From IMG/VR virus record IMGVR_UViG_3300036852_000749, positions 1 through 42,361 of that record: a DNA stretch of 42,361 nucleotides; one strand, written 5' to 3'. The stretch is from a virus. A program made the translations under genes and the position numbers. The notes beneath the pieces were generated by a model, which did no database searches, was not told where the DNA came from, and worked only from the letters and a program-made list of their open reading frames with translations. Shown here one piece after another: positions 32,032-39,630 of the stretch; within the stretch, counting starts at the first letter, position 1, and every line of letters begins with the position of its first letter.

Positions 32032-32260
32032 GCCTGGCCCTTCGGGGCGCGGGCTTTGTCACGGGCGAGAATCTTGGCCTCTTTCACGGCGTAGCGCAGA
32101 TCAGCGACCGCTTTGTCGCGACGTCGGCTTTCAAAGCCGCGATGGCGTTATCCCAACGCGTCACGGCGCGCTCGAGGCCGTGGAGCTTGTTCAAAAACTC
32201 CGCCGGCGGCGCGAGCTCGCCATCGGTCTCGTTGACGATCAAGACAGCCTCAGTCGCCAT
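32028..32260 (-). pseudogene. Small helical protein with apparent frameshift
   Basis: ATG 32260 overlaps the upstream stop (TGATG), and the end overlaps the ASCH start (ATGA). First frame: MATEAVLIVNETDGELAPPA, then a helix ending NAIAALKADVAT. The helix goes on only in the -1 frame (KAVADLRYAVKEAKILARDK), near an A-run at about 32112-32115. The length of 233 bp is one short of a multiple of three. One missing base would restore a 77-residue protein. Too short for common scans. Confidence 0.55.
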
Positions 32261-32451
32261 CAGAGCTCCGGCAAGTTGGCGACTTCAGCGTCCGTCATTT
32301 CGACGATGCGATAGGTCATTTCGTCGCCGATCTCGCCTTCCTCGAAGCGACTTTTCAAGTCGTCCAGCGCGGCCGACAGGCACATCAGCGCATGCGGCCC
32401 ATCGTTAGGGTCCTCCCACGGACCCAGGAAGTAGCGCGTCTTCCCTCTCAC
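32260..32451 (-). CDS. Small acidic hypothetical protein
   Basis: 63 residues from ATG 32451. KTRYFLGPWEDPNDGPHALM and an acidic C-terminus (EEGEIGDEMTYRIVEMTDAE). No family recognised. Coupled by TGATG to the next gene, 2 bp after small terminase stop. Confidence 0.55.
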   Translation of the reverse strand: MRGKTRYFLGPWEDPNDGPHALMCLSAALDDLKSRFEEGEIGDEMTYRIVEMTDAEVANLPEL

Positions 32452-32453
32452 AA

Positions 32454-32972
32454 TCAGCCTCTCTTCCTCGTGAACGCGTCGAGCGGATCCGCCTCGGGTT
32501 CAGCACCGGGCGACTGAATCTCTTTCCCGAACGGCGCGATCGCGAAATTCTTCATCATCGCGGTGATGTCTTTCATCAGCGCCCGATGCTCGCGGCGCAC
32601 TGACAGTTCCTCGTCGGAATCCATCACCAGGAGCGGCAGCAGGTCACCCGTGCCGCTCAAGCGCCGCAGCGAATAGCGGGCCCGCAGTTCGCGGCGGTCG
32701 GCCTCGGCCTGGCACAAGTGGATGAAGTTCGCGAACGTCGTCGCCGTGAGCGTCCGCGCGGCGGCTGCCTGTGGCGCGAGCTCGTGCCACACCACCAGTT
32801 CCGCTCCCGAGAGGTCGAGCGGCGGTTCGACATGCACCGGGTCGGCGATCGCGGTGCTCGCGGACGCGGCGTCCTGCTGCGGTCCACGCCGGCCGGCGCC
32901 GCCGTCGATCGCGCGGAGATGGATCGGCTTCTTCTTCCGCCCAGCGCCCGCTCGTGCTCCCCCTCGGCCCAT
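32454..32972 (-). CDS. Terminase small subunit (P27-like)
   Basis: 172 residues from ATG 32972. Basic start RGGARAGAGRKKKP, then EPPLDLSGAELVVWHELAPQ and helices TATTFANFIHLCQAEADRRE; the C-terminal KDITAMMKNFAIAPFG helix is typical of P27 small terminases. Recognises packaging sites on phage DNA. The 220 bp upstream hold no gene that I can support. Confidence 0.8.
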   Translation of the reverse strand: MGRGGARAGAGRKKKPIHLRAIDGGAGRRGPQQDAASASTAIADPVHVEPPLDLSGAELVVWHELAPQAAAARTLTATTFANFIHLCQAEADRRELRARYSLRRLSGTGDLLPLLVMDSDEELSVRREHRALMKDITAMMKNFAIAPFGKEIQSPGAEPEADPLDAFTRKRG

Positions 32973-33193
32973 GTGTTTGATTCCTGTTTGAATTTTCTCG
33001 AATCGCGAAAATCGGCGACTTTACCCTACGAATCCGGCCTGTTTTGCCATCTTTCCTTTCCCCTCACCCTTTCCAATTCCTTTGAAATCGCGCCGGTGCG
33101 TCTGAGACCCCCCTACGGTCGTGTCCCCGCTCCACCCCAGCGATTGCAAGACCCCCTCCCCCTCTGAATTCGCGCGCGTGCGCGTTCGACTCC

Positions 33194-33550
33194 TCACAGC
33201 CCAGCCTTCGACTTCATCGCACCACACTCCAGGCAGAGCGCCTGCCAGTTGTTCTCTTCGTCCCAGAACAACGCTTGGTCTCCGCGATGGGGAACGACGT
33301 GGTCCACCTGCCGTGCCGCTACCACTCGGCCTGCCTCGTAACATCGGCTCATCACCGGCTCCTGCCCGTTCGTACGCGCGCCGCACACGGGATACCGAGC
33401 CAGGAACGCCAGCGCCCGCGTGCGCCACTTCCAGTCGTAGCCACGGTCAGTAGCGCTGCCTCGCGCCTGACGCTCGGTCCTCCGCTCGTGGTCCTCACAC
33501 CGCGCGTTCTTCGTGCGCTTCTGACAGCCAGGCTCGAGGCAGAACCGCAT
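33194..33550 (-). CDS. HNH endonuclease with altered final His
   Basis: 118 residues from ATG 33550. N-terminal Cys cluster (CLEPGCQ ... CEDHERR). HNH core: QVDHVVPHRGDQALFWDEEN, then NWQALCLECGAMKSKAGL. The first His and Asn are present, but the usual CHxxK is CGAMK here, so the third His is replaced. Such HNH proteins next to terminases help cleave packaging DNA. Classified by pattern. Confidence 0.8.
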   Translation of the reverse strand: MRFCLEPGCQKRTKNARCEDHERRTERQARGSATDRGYDWKWRTRALAFLARYPVCGARTNGQEPVMSRCYEAGRVVAARQVDHVVPHRGDQALFWDEENNWQALCLECGAMKSKAGL

Positions 33551-33551
33551 G

Positions 33552-33815
33552 TCAGTCAGCCTCAGGGCCAGCAGCGGCCAGCTTACGGTCAACGACGGCT
33601 TCAGGGCGCGATGTGCCACGTGGAACGTCCTGCGTCTGGTCCTGTTGCTGCGTCGCACGCCAGGCCGCTGGACCCAGGTAGCGTCGCATGATTTCCAACA
33701 TCGCCGACTCGGTCTGGCGCTTCTCAGCCGGCGTGCTCGCAGCGCAGCGCTGCCTGAACGCCGCCTTCATCTCGCGCACAAAGGCGCTGTTCGGCGAATC
33801 GTCAGGAGGCTTCAT
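33552..33815 (-). CDS. Small hypothetical protein
   Basis: 87 residues from ATG 33815, overlapping the upstream stop (ATGA). A helical middle (FVREMKAAFRQRCAASTPAE, MLEIMRRYLGPAAWR) and a disordered C-terminal end. Just upstream of the HNH gene. No recognised domain. Confidence 0.55.
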   Translation of the reverse strand: MKPPDDSPNSAFVREMKAAFRQRCAASTPAEKRQTESAMLEIMRRYLGPAAWRATQQQDQTQDVPRGTSRPEAVVDRKLAAAGPEAD

Positions 33816-34765
33816 GCGATCACCTTCTCGGCACACGCGCAGGCGGCATAGTTGGCACGGCCTTCAACCATTCGGCCCTCCTGAGTCGCCCCGCACGACG
33901 GACACGACTGCATCACGAGCAGCCCGTCAGGCAGCGATGCGTTGCCAGCCTCTCGCCCAGCCGGTGCCACGTAACGCTCCTGCCATCGACGCTCCTCGAG
34001 GAACGTCCGCAGCTGCGGGAGGAAGCGCGGCGGCGTGTCACGCGCCCAGCCGAGCGTGAGCCGGACGCGCACGTGCGCCACAATCAGCTCGCCGAGCTCA
34101 CGCGGCGGGTTCAGCGCATACCACGCCCGCATCGACGCCACCCGGACGTCCTTGCGCGGATACAGCGCCCACAGCTCGTCGAACAGCCGCAGCGACCAGG
34201 ACTCCAGCGCCAGCGACTCCTCGAGCGAATGGGATCGCCGACCCTCGCGCGCACGCGGGGTGTATGACGGTTCACTGACGGATCCATGACGGATCGGGTG
34301 CACGTCATTCGCCTCTAGAGGTGCACCACGTTCGCCTCCAGGTGGAACCACGTTCGCCTCTAGAGGCGAACAGCGTTCACCTCTAGGCACGTCGGCGGGG
34401 TGCACGTCATTCGCCTCCAGAGGTGCACGACGTTCGCCTCTGTGCCGCTGAGAGGCTGTCCGCTCGTCGCCGTCCAGAGGTGCACGACGTTCGCCTCCAG
34501 GCACCGCGTCCAGGCGCAGGCGATAGATCGTCGAGCGACGGTTCGTATGGTCGGCCTGGACCTCCAGGCAGCGCTTCTCCAGCAGCCGATCAATGACCAA
34601 CTGCGTGCCACGTCGAGACAGCCCACAGGCCTCAGCGATGGTGGCGAGCGACGGATAAGCGTTCGCGCCGCGGTCGTTCGCGCAGTCTGCGAGCTTGAGC
34701 GCGACGAGCTTCTCCGGCGCCGGCAGCGACCAGCCCCAGACCACGGACATCACCTTCACCGACAC
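33812..34765 (-). CDS. Winged-helix replication initiator-like protein
   Basis: 317 residues. The first 85 residues (VMSVVWGWSLPAPEKLVALK, then GANAYPSLATIAEACGLSRR and IYRLRLD) form a helix-turn-helix of the phage replisome organiser class. A linker with repeated GERRAPLEANDVHP-like units is encoded by the DNA repeats at 34299-34504. A C-terminal helical domain and zinc ribbon (CPSCGATQ ... CACAEK) follow. Start GTG 34765 overlaps the preceding stop. Confidence 0.75.
   Translation of the reverse strand: MSVKVMSVVWGWSLPAPEKLVALKLADCANDRGANAYPSLATIAEACGLSRRGTQLVIDRLLEKRCLEVQADHTNRRSTIYRLRLDAVPGGERRAPLDGDERTASQRHRGERRAPLEANDVHPADVPRGERCSPLEANVVPPGGERGAPLEANDVHPIRHGSVSEPSYTPRAREGRRSHSLEESLALESWSLRLFDELWALYPRKDVRVASMRAWYALNPPRELGELIVAHVRVRLTLGWARDTPPRFLPQLRTFLEERRWQERYVAPAGREAGNASLPDGLLVMQSCPSCGATQEGRMVEGRANYAACACAEKVIA
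34299..34504. repeat. Iteron-like array inside the initiator gene
   Basis: Seven copies of a TTCGCCTC-centred unit (one copy TTCACCTC), with unit core GCACGACGTTCGCCTC. Cores begin at 34308, 34331, 34353, 34376, 34410, 34433 and 34490, mostly 22-23 bp apart, so many copies lie on one face of the helix. The array is in the linker of the winged-helix gene, as lambda iterons lie in gene O. Confidence 0.7.
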
Positions 34766-35316
34766 GAGGCAGCCCCCAGCGGCGATCGGTGCGACCCTAG
34801 CCGAGCCTCAACCTCAATGGCATGCGTGAGGTGCCAGCGGCCGTTCGCGCCCGGCACGAGCTCGCGGAGGAGCCACGGCACGACAACGGCCGACCATTCG
34901 TCCAGCGACACCCAGCCGCCCACACACATGCAATTGATGTCAAAAATTTCCCGGCGATCATGGCGACTTCGCGTGCCGACCCAGTGTGTGCGCCTGTAGC
35001 GAGCCCCGATCGGCACGCCAGGCTCCAACCACGGTCCTTCCCACTGCACGCGCGCGAGGCCGTAGACCGGCCAGTCCACATGACCCATATGGACGTGCCA
35101 GACCACCCCGAGGCTGCGCAGCGCGAAGTACATCAGGGCGGGATTCGTGTAGCGCTTCCGCTCGAAATCATGGAGATGCGGTCGGACCTCGTCGAGCGTC
35201 AACTGAAGCACCGCGGCGATCGCGCCAGGCCCACAGTTCGCGCCCCAGGCCTGGGCCGCGCGCTGCGCGTCCTCGAGCGTGAAACAAACGTCAGGCTCGA
35301 CTCTCAATGCCGCCAC
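34756..35316 (-). CDS. Papain-like fold protein, putative cysteine peptidase
   Basis: 186 residues from GTG 35316. ANCGPGAIAAVLQLTLDEVR (Cys with an N-terminal helix), NPALMYFALRSLG, VQWEGPWLEPGVPI, THWVGT (His) and REIFDINCMCVGGW (Asp/Asn) give a Cys-His-Asn-like order as in phage-encoded C39/papain-like proteins. No maturation substrate is evident. Overlaps the initiator by 10 bp. Confidence 0.6.
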   Translation of the reverse strand: MAALRVEPDVCFTLEDAQRAAQAWGANCGPGAIAAVLQLTLDEVRPHLHDFERKRYTNPALMYFALRSLGVVWHVHMGHVDWPVYGLARVQWEGPWLEPGVPIGARYRRTHWVGTRSRHDRREIFDINCMCVGGWVSLDEWSAVVVPWLLRELVPGANGRWHLTHAIEVEARLGSHRSPLGAASCR

Positions 35317-35605
35317 GGCCGCCCAGCTTTCTCTGCCTTGTACGCGTCGAGAATCTCGCGCGGGTCATGGGTTGCGGGTTGGCCAAACGGTCGACCAGCT
35401 GCACTTTCAGCCAGTCAGCGATTACATCGACCGTCTCGGGCGGATTCCGGCCAGGCCGTAAGGTGGCAGCAAGAACCTCAACCACCGCGGTGGACAACGC
35501 GGTGAGCACCGTGCCCGACGGCAGGCCAGGCCCGTAACGGTCCTCGAGGTAAAGCAGGACTTCGAGCGCGAGCATGTAAGAGCTGGGGAGGTCTCTACGC
35601 GCCAT
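35291..35605 (-). CDS. Small helical hypothetical protein
   Basis: 104 residues from ATG 35605. Helices (SYMLALEVLLYLEDRYG, VLTALSTAVVEVLAATLR, VIADWLKVQLVDRL) and a basic C-terminus. Overlaps the helicase end by 11 bp and the next gene by 26 bp. Possibly a helicase loader-like partner by position; no family recognised. Confidence 0.55.
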   Translation of the reverse strand: MARRDLPSSYMLALEVLLYLEDRYGPGLPSGTVLTALSTAVVEVLAATLRPGRNPPETVDVIADWLKVQLVDRLANPQPMTRARFSTRTRQRKLGGRGGIESRA

Positions 35606-36914
35606 GACCGGCTCCGACGTTTTCCTCGAATCGCAGATACTCACCACGGAAGTGCAACGTCACCAAGCCTGTCCGACCGTTCCGAGACTTCGCGACGACC
35701 ACCTCCGTCTCCGGCTGCATCTCGTCGGGCCGGTGCAGGAAGATGACGGTGTCGGCGTCGTGCTCGAGATTGCCGGACTCCCGCAAGGACGCCAGCGTGG
35801 GTCGCTTGTTGTCCTGGGGCGGGCGTGAGAGCGACGACAGGCACAGCACCGGCACCTGCAGATCGAGCGTCAGCCGCTTCAGGCCAGCACTGACGGCCTC
35901 GACCTGGAGCCGGCGCTCCTTGATGCCGGCCGGGGCATCAATCAGCTGGAGGTAGTCGACGATGACCAGGCCGAGCGGACCCTCGTCGGCAAAGATGCCG
36001 GCCAGGCGACGAATCTCATTGATGTCGAGCTCGGCATGCGTGATGAAGATCGGCAGCGCCTGCAGCTGCTCGATGGCCAGGTCGATCGTGCTCCAGTGCT
36101 GGGGCGACAGGTCGCGCTTGCGCAGTGTGGTCGCGTTGACCGGCCCTTCCTGCGACAGCATCCGCATACCGATCGCCACCTTGAGCATCTCGCGCGACAC
36201 GACAAACACCGACGACCCGCGCTTCCCCGCCCGGCGGGCAATCTCGAGCGCCGCGGCGGTCTTCCCCAGGCCCGGCCGCGCGCCCAGGAAGGCGAGCTCG
36301 CCAGGCGCGAAGCCGCCACCCAGCATGCTGTTCAGGACCGACCAGGGCGTGTCCACGAACTCCGGAGGCCCGGCCAGGAGCGCCGCGCGGACCTCCTCCA
36401 TCACCTCACTGACATGGGAAATGTGATCCGGGAGCCGCCGGCCGGCGAGCTGCGCCGACAGCGATCGGAGCGACCCCTCCGTGCGCGAGAAGAATCCGTC
36501 CGGGAGATCCGCCGGTCGTGCCTCGAGCTCGGCGCAGGCACGTTTGAGCACCACCAGCGTCTCTCGGCCAACCGCGCACTCGACCAGCCGTTTCGTGAAG
36601 GCCCGAATGTTGGCATCGCCCAGCACCGGCATGCCGGAGGTCAATCGCAGCAGGTAGGACTGCCCCACCTCGTCCATCTCGCCGTGCTGAAAGAGCAACA
36701 TCCGCACGGCGGAGTAGGTCGGCCCCAACTCCTCCCGGAGCGCCTGAACGAGTCGACGCCAGATCACGCGATGGTGATCGCTGAAGAAATGCGTGTCGCG
36801 CAGACCCTCCGCCACAAACTGCGCGGTCAGCCGCTCATACTCGAGGCAGGCGCCGAGGACCATTTGCTCGACGTCCGTCGCGACAAACGTCGGTCGGTCG
36901 GCGGACTCGCTCAC
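35595..36914 (-). CDS. DnaB-type replicative helicase
   Basis: 439 residues from GTG 36914 (overlaps the small ORF stop as GTGA). N-terminal domain (LGACLEYERLTAQFVAEGLR); RecA-like C-domain with Walker A ARPGLGKTA at 212-220 and Walker B LVIVDYLQLI (Asp320); then VLCLSSLSRPPQDNKRP and SGNLEHDADTVIFLHR. Unwinds phage DNA at the replication fork. The ORF to 36971 reads through the palindrome and is not favoured. Confidence 0.9.
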   Translation of the reverse strand: MSESADRPTFVATDVEQMVLGACLEYERLTAQFVAEGLRDTHFFSDHHRVIWRRLVQALREELGPTYSAVRMLLFQHGEMDEVGQSYLLRLTSGMPVLGDANIRAFTKRLVECAVGRETLVVLKRACAELEARPADLPDGFFSRTEGSLRSLSAQLAGRRLPDHISHVSEVMEEVRAALLAGPPEFVDTPWSVLNSMLGGGFAPGELAFLGARPGLGKTAAALEIARRAGKRGSSVFVVSREMLKVAIGMRMLSQEGPVNATTLRKRDLSPQHWSTIDLAIEQLQALPIFITHAELDINEIRRLAGIFADEGPLGLVIVDYLQLIDAPAGIKERRLQVEAVSAGLKRLTLDLQVPVLCLSSLSRPPQDNKRPTLASLRESGNLEHDADTVIFLHRPDEMQPETEVVVAKSRNGRTGLVTLHFRGEYLRFEENVGAGHGA

Positions 36915-36976
36915 CTGCCCTGCCTTTCTTGTGCAGACGTCTGCACAGCGACCTCGTATGCGACCTGGCACACCAT
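36911..36976 (-). CDS. 21-residue coupling ORF with VQTSAQ
   Basis: ATG at 36976 overlaps the end of the restored ParB-like frame (TGATG), and its TGA overlaps the helicase GTG (GTGA). It encodes a 21-residue peptide that contains VQTSAQ, from the palindrome. Probably a translational link between ParB and helicase or a decoy; low certainty that the peptide itself matters. Confidence 0.4.
   Translation of the reverse strand: MVCQVAYEVAVQTSAQERQGR
36930..36947. repeat. Palindrome, copy 6 (18-bp perfect)
   Basis: The core GTGCAGACGTCTGCAC at 36931-36946 is extended by T/A to 18 bp. It lies about 16 bp upstream of the helicase start, read in frame as VQTSA in the small coupling ORF. Confidence 0.95.
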
Positions 36977-37004
36977 CAGCGCTTCTTCTTCCCGGCGGTC
37001 TGTT

Positions 37005-38624
37005 TCACCGCGCGTTTCTTCGCCGCGGCAGGCTTCCTCTTCTTGCTCTCTGGCCGTCGACATCCTTCCAATCGACAGGCTTCGCGGCCTTGATCTCGGC
37101 CTTCTTCGCAGCGGCCGCCTCCTCCGCGAGCACCGCGTCCTCGATCTTTTTCAGGTCGACCTTGAAGAGCCGAATGGCATCCTCGAAATCGTCCCCACCG
37201 TAGGCCAGCGTGGAACTCAGCGCCGCGAAGAGGAGCGCCTGGGCGAGGGATTTGCCTGACAGGGATTTCAGATCGGCGGGCTTGGTGCGCCAGCCGACCT
37301 TCGTGCCGAATCGCTTATTGAAGTCCGCATGGTCGACGTCGTCGTTGAGCACTCTGACAAGCACCAGCCGCAGCAGCTCAGGGGTGAGCTCCGAGACGCC
37401 ATCAATGGCCTGGTGAAGGGCTCGGCCCTCCACAAGTTCCCGGCGCGCATGCGCCAGCTCTCGCTGCTTACCCTCAGCCGCCGCGCGCTGGCGCCGGGCC
37501 GCCTCGTTCTTGTCCGCCTTCTGTGTCTGCCCCTTCTCCCTGAGCCGCTGGTTCTTCTCCCGATCGGCGATCTCCGCCTTCCAGTGGACCTGGCACTTGT
37601 CACGAGCGACACAGACGTCGAAGGCCTGCCCGTATCGCTCGCCGGCGACGACCACGCCCAGGACAGCATGGTCACAGACCGGCGCGACATAGGTCCGGCG
37701 CGGATAGTCGTCGGTATGCGTCTTCCCGTCCGCGAACTTGAAGGACCGATGCCCGAAGGTGCGCTCGCCGTCGGCCGACCGCGCCTCGGGCTGCACGAAG
37801 TGCTCGAACGTGATGGAGATGACCTTCTTGCCGCGCCCTGGCTTCGAGGCCGCCTGTTCGATGCGCTGGCCCACCTCGCCGAACTCAAGCGGCGCCGCCT
37901 GGGCGAAGTGCGCCGCATCGAAGCGGACGTGATCAGTCATCCAGTGCTGCAGCTCGCGCACCGTGCGTGGCTTCATCCCGGCGAGGTCGTCGACCTTCCG
38001 GGCAGAATCGAGGACGTCATCAGGGTCGTCGACCGACTCGTGTTGGAAGAGCGCGCCGCTGTCGGGATCCAGGACTCGCGCCTGCTGCTCAGGTTTAAGC
38101 CGCGCGATGAGAATGGCGTGCCCGGCGGTGACGCGGTTATCGAGCACGAGCTGCTTCGCCGCCGGCACCAGGTCGAGCAGCTTCACGCGGTCGTAGACGT
38201 ATTTTTTCGACCGTCCCAACCGATCGGCCAGGCGGTCGATGTCATAGCCGGCCTTCAGCAGCCTGGAAAACCCGTCGGCCTCCTCGAGCGCGTTGACGTC
38301 CTCGCGCTGGTTGTTCTCGATCACCATGATCTCGAGCGCCTGCGCATCCGTCAGGTCCTTGACCAGGACCGGCACGGACTCAAGCTTCGCAATCGTCGCC
38401 GCGCGCGATCGACGCTCGCCGCAGACAATCTCGAAGTGCGCGTTCACCGGCCGCACGACGAGCGGCTCGATGACCCCGACGCCCCGGAAGCTGTCAGCGA
38501 GCTCCGCGAGCCGACCCGGGTCGAAGTGCTTGCGCGGATTGAGCGGCGAGGATTTGAGCCGCCCAATCGGCAGGTACTGGAAACTCGACACCAACTCCGA
38601 CGGACTGTCCTTTGTCTCTTCCAT
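37005..38624 (-). CDS. ParB/Spo0J-family protein
   Basis: About 539 residues from ATG 38624, AGGAGG 9 bp before it. ParB N-domain: SSPLNPRKHFDPGRLAELAD, VVRPVNAHFEIVCGERRSRA, IENNQREDVNALEEADGF, then HTH LADRLGRSKKYVYDRVKLL. The rest is a long C-domain. As written the ORF ends with Arg-rich junk at 37005. A one-base shift near 37050-37056 gives instead a Lys-rich tail ending KQTAGKKKR with TGA at 36976. So the C-terminus is probably frameshifted by deletion or error. May act in plasmid-like partition or as a transcription regulator. Confidence 0.8.
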   Translation of the reverse strand: MEETKDSPSELVSSFQYLPIGRLKSSPLNPRKHFDPGRLAELADSFRGVGVIEPLVVRPVNAHFEIVCGERRSRAATIAKLESVPVLVKDLTDAQALEIMVIENNQREDVNALEEADGFSRLLKAGYDIDRLADRLGRSKKYVYDRVKLLDLVPAAKQLVLDNRVTAGHAILIARLKPEQQARVLDPDSGALFQHESVDDPDDVLDSARKVDDLAGMKPRTVRELQHWMTDHVRFDAAHFAQAAPLEFGEVGQRIEQAASKPGRGKKVISITFEHFVQPEARSADGERTFGHRSFKFADGKTHTDDYPRRTYVAPVCDHAVLGVVVAGERYGQAFDVCVARDKCQVHWKAEIADREKNQRLREKGQTQKADKNEAARRQRAAAEGKQRELAHARRELVEGRALHQAIDGVSELTPELLRLVLVRVLNDDVDHADFNKRFGTKVGWRTKPADLKSLSGKSLAQALLFAALSSTLAYGGDDFEDAIRLFKVDLKKIEDAVLAEEAAAAKKAEIKAAKPVDWKDVDGQRARRGSLPRRRNAR

Positions 38625-38661
38625 GTCAACTGTCCTCCTGCGCCCAGGCACGAGCGCAATC

Positions 38662-38823
38662 TCACGTCCGGTTCGAGCGGTCCGAATCGTCACACCCCTC
38701 CTTGTTGACAAACTCGACCGTGTAGCCGTAGCTGTCGTCCACGACGAGCCCTTCGACCGGCTCGCCGAGAAAATCGAACCCGACGACCTCGCCGACGAGC
38801 GCCTGAACGACCCCGTCGCTCAT
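38662..38823 (-). CDS. Small hypothetical protein
   Basis: 53 residues, MSDGVVQALVGEVVGFDFLG then EPVEGLVVDDSYGYTVEF. ATG 38823 overlaps the upstream stop (ATGA). The strand-rich sequence of sensible composition supports a gene. No family recognised. Confidence 0.5.
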   Translation of the reverse strand: MSDGVVQALVGEVVGFDFLGEPVEGLVVDDSYGYTVEFVNKEGCDDSDRSNRT

Positions 38824-39032
38824 GCGGGCTGCCCTTGCGCCTCAACAATGACCGCGGCTTCGGCGACGTCGTGCCAGACGCGCGCGTGGCCGCAGCCGAG
38901 GCAATACAACGGCGATGGAATGCCGACGCCGTGCAGCTTCCCGCCCGGCTGAAAGCGACAGGAGAGCGTGGCCGCGCCGGCCTGGTTGAGCACCGTGGCG
39001 CGCAGCCGCTCCGCAAGGGTTCGGTCCAGCAT
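38820..39032 (-). CDS. Small CxxC protein
   Basis: 70 residues from ATG 39032. Has CRFQPGGKLHGVG and YCLGCGHARVWHDV; one CxxC with nearby Cys and His suggests a small zinc site. Acidic/hydrophobic helix at the end (AEAAVIVEAQGQPA). Confidence 0.5.
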   Translation of the reverse strand: MLDRTLAERLRATVLNQAGAATLSCRFQPGGKLHGVGIPSPLYCLGCGHARVWHDVAEAAVIVEAQGQPA

Positions 39033-39036
39033 CGGG

Positions 39037-39312
39037 TCAGCCCCGTCCCTGCTCGCGCTCAGCGGCGCGCACGCGCCGAGTCAGGAACCACAGATCGAGG
39101 GCGCGACGGACCTGCTCACCCAGGGTCAGCGCCGTCTCCTGGCGGATCCTGTTCATTTCCAGGCGGCGCGCCCGGCCGACGTCGACGCTGATGTTCTCGG
39201 CCCCCGGTCGAAAGTGGAGCGGGTCCGTCGCGTCCGATCGGCGGCGGTGCAGCTCCTCGAATGGACCCAGCTCGCGATCGAGGTCCACGCCGCAGTCGGG
39301 GCACGGGGTCAT
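39037..39312 (-). CDS. Small protein with CPDCG knuckle and helical tail
   Basis: 91 residues from ATG 39312. The N-terminal TPCPDCGVDLDRELG is half a zinc ribbon; the rest (LHFRPGAENISVDVGRARRL, then TALTLGEQVRRALDLWFL) is helical. The start overlaps the end of a 21-codon ORF (ATGA). Function unknown. Confidence 0.5.
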   Translation of the reverse strand: MTPCPDCGVDLDRELGPFEELHRRRSDATDPLHFRPGAENISVDVGRARRLEMNRIRQETALTLGEQVRRALDLWFLTRRVRAAEREQGRG

Positions 39313-39374
39313 CCGCGTGCGCCCCGGCGCCGCGCGATCACCGCGTCCTTCCGTTCGCGCCGCTGACGACGCAT
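39309..39374 (-). CDS. 21-residue basic ORF
   Basis: ATG 39374 to TGA overlapping the 39312 start by ATGA. The peptide MRRQRRERKDAVIARRRGAR plus one Gly is strongly basic. Overlaps the end of the neighbouring gene. May be a coupling ORF; reality uncertain. Confidence 0.3.
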   Translation of the reverse strand: MRRQRRERKDAVIARRRGARG

Positions 39375-39628
39375 CCTTCACGCTTCTTGAACAGCCGAAT
39401 GAAATCGAGCATCTCCCGGCTGAGTGCCTCGAGCCGCGCCTCGCAGACGACCTCGTCGTCATGCGACGTCGCCGCGAACATCGCCTGGAACATCCCGTTG
39501 GCGCCAGCGTAGAACGCCCGCTTGCACTCCTCGACCTGGAGGGCCGGGGCACCCGTCGGGATCACCTCAGCGAGGTAACCGGCCCACTCCTCCCCGATCG
39601 ACCGCGCCGGCGTGTCGACGACCGCCAT
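39338..39628 (-). CDS. Small helical hypothetical protein
   Basis: 96 residues from ATG 39628. A central helix set (LQVEECKRAFYAGANGMFQA, CEARLEALSREMLDFIRLFK). No Cys cluster. In the early small-gene cluster. Confidence 0.55.
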   Translation of the reverse strand: MAVVDTPARSIGEEWAGYLAEVIPTGAPALQVEECKRAFYAGANGMFQAMFAATSHDDEVVCEARLEALSREMLDFIRLFKKREGCVVSGANGRTR

Positions 39629-39630
39629 GG

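Noticed and set aside
33021-33428. Minus-strand ORF of 135 codons
   Set aside because: Overlaps the HNH gene in another frame and has low-complexity composition (KGIGKGEGKGK at the end).
34299-34504. CRISPR-like array
   Set aside because: Units are 22-23 bp with no unique spacers and lie within a coding sequence; better explained as iterons or peptide repeats.
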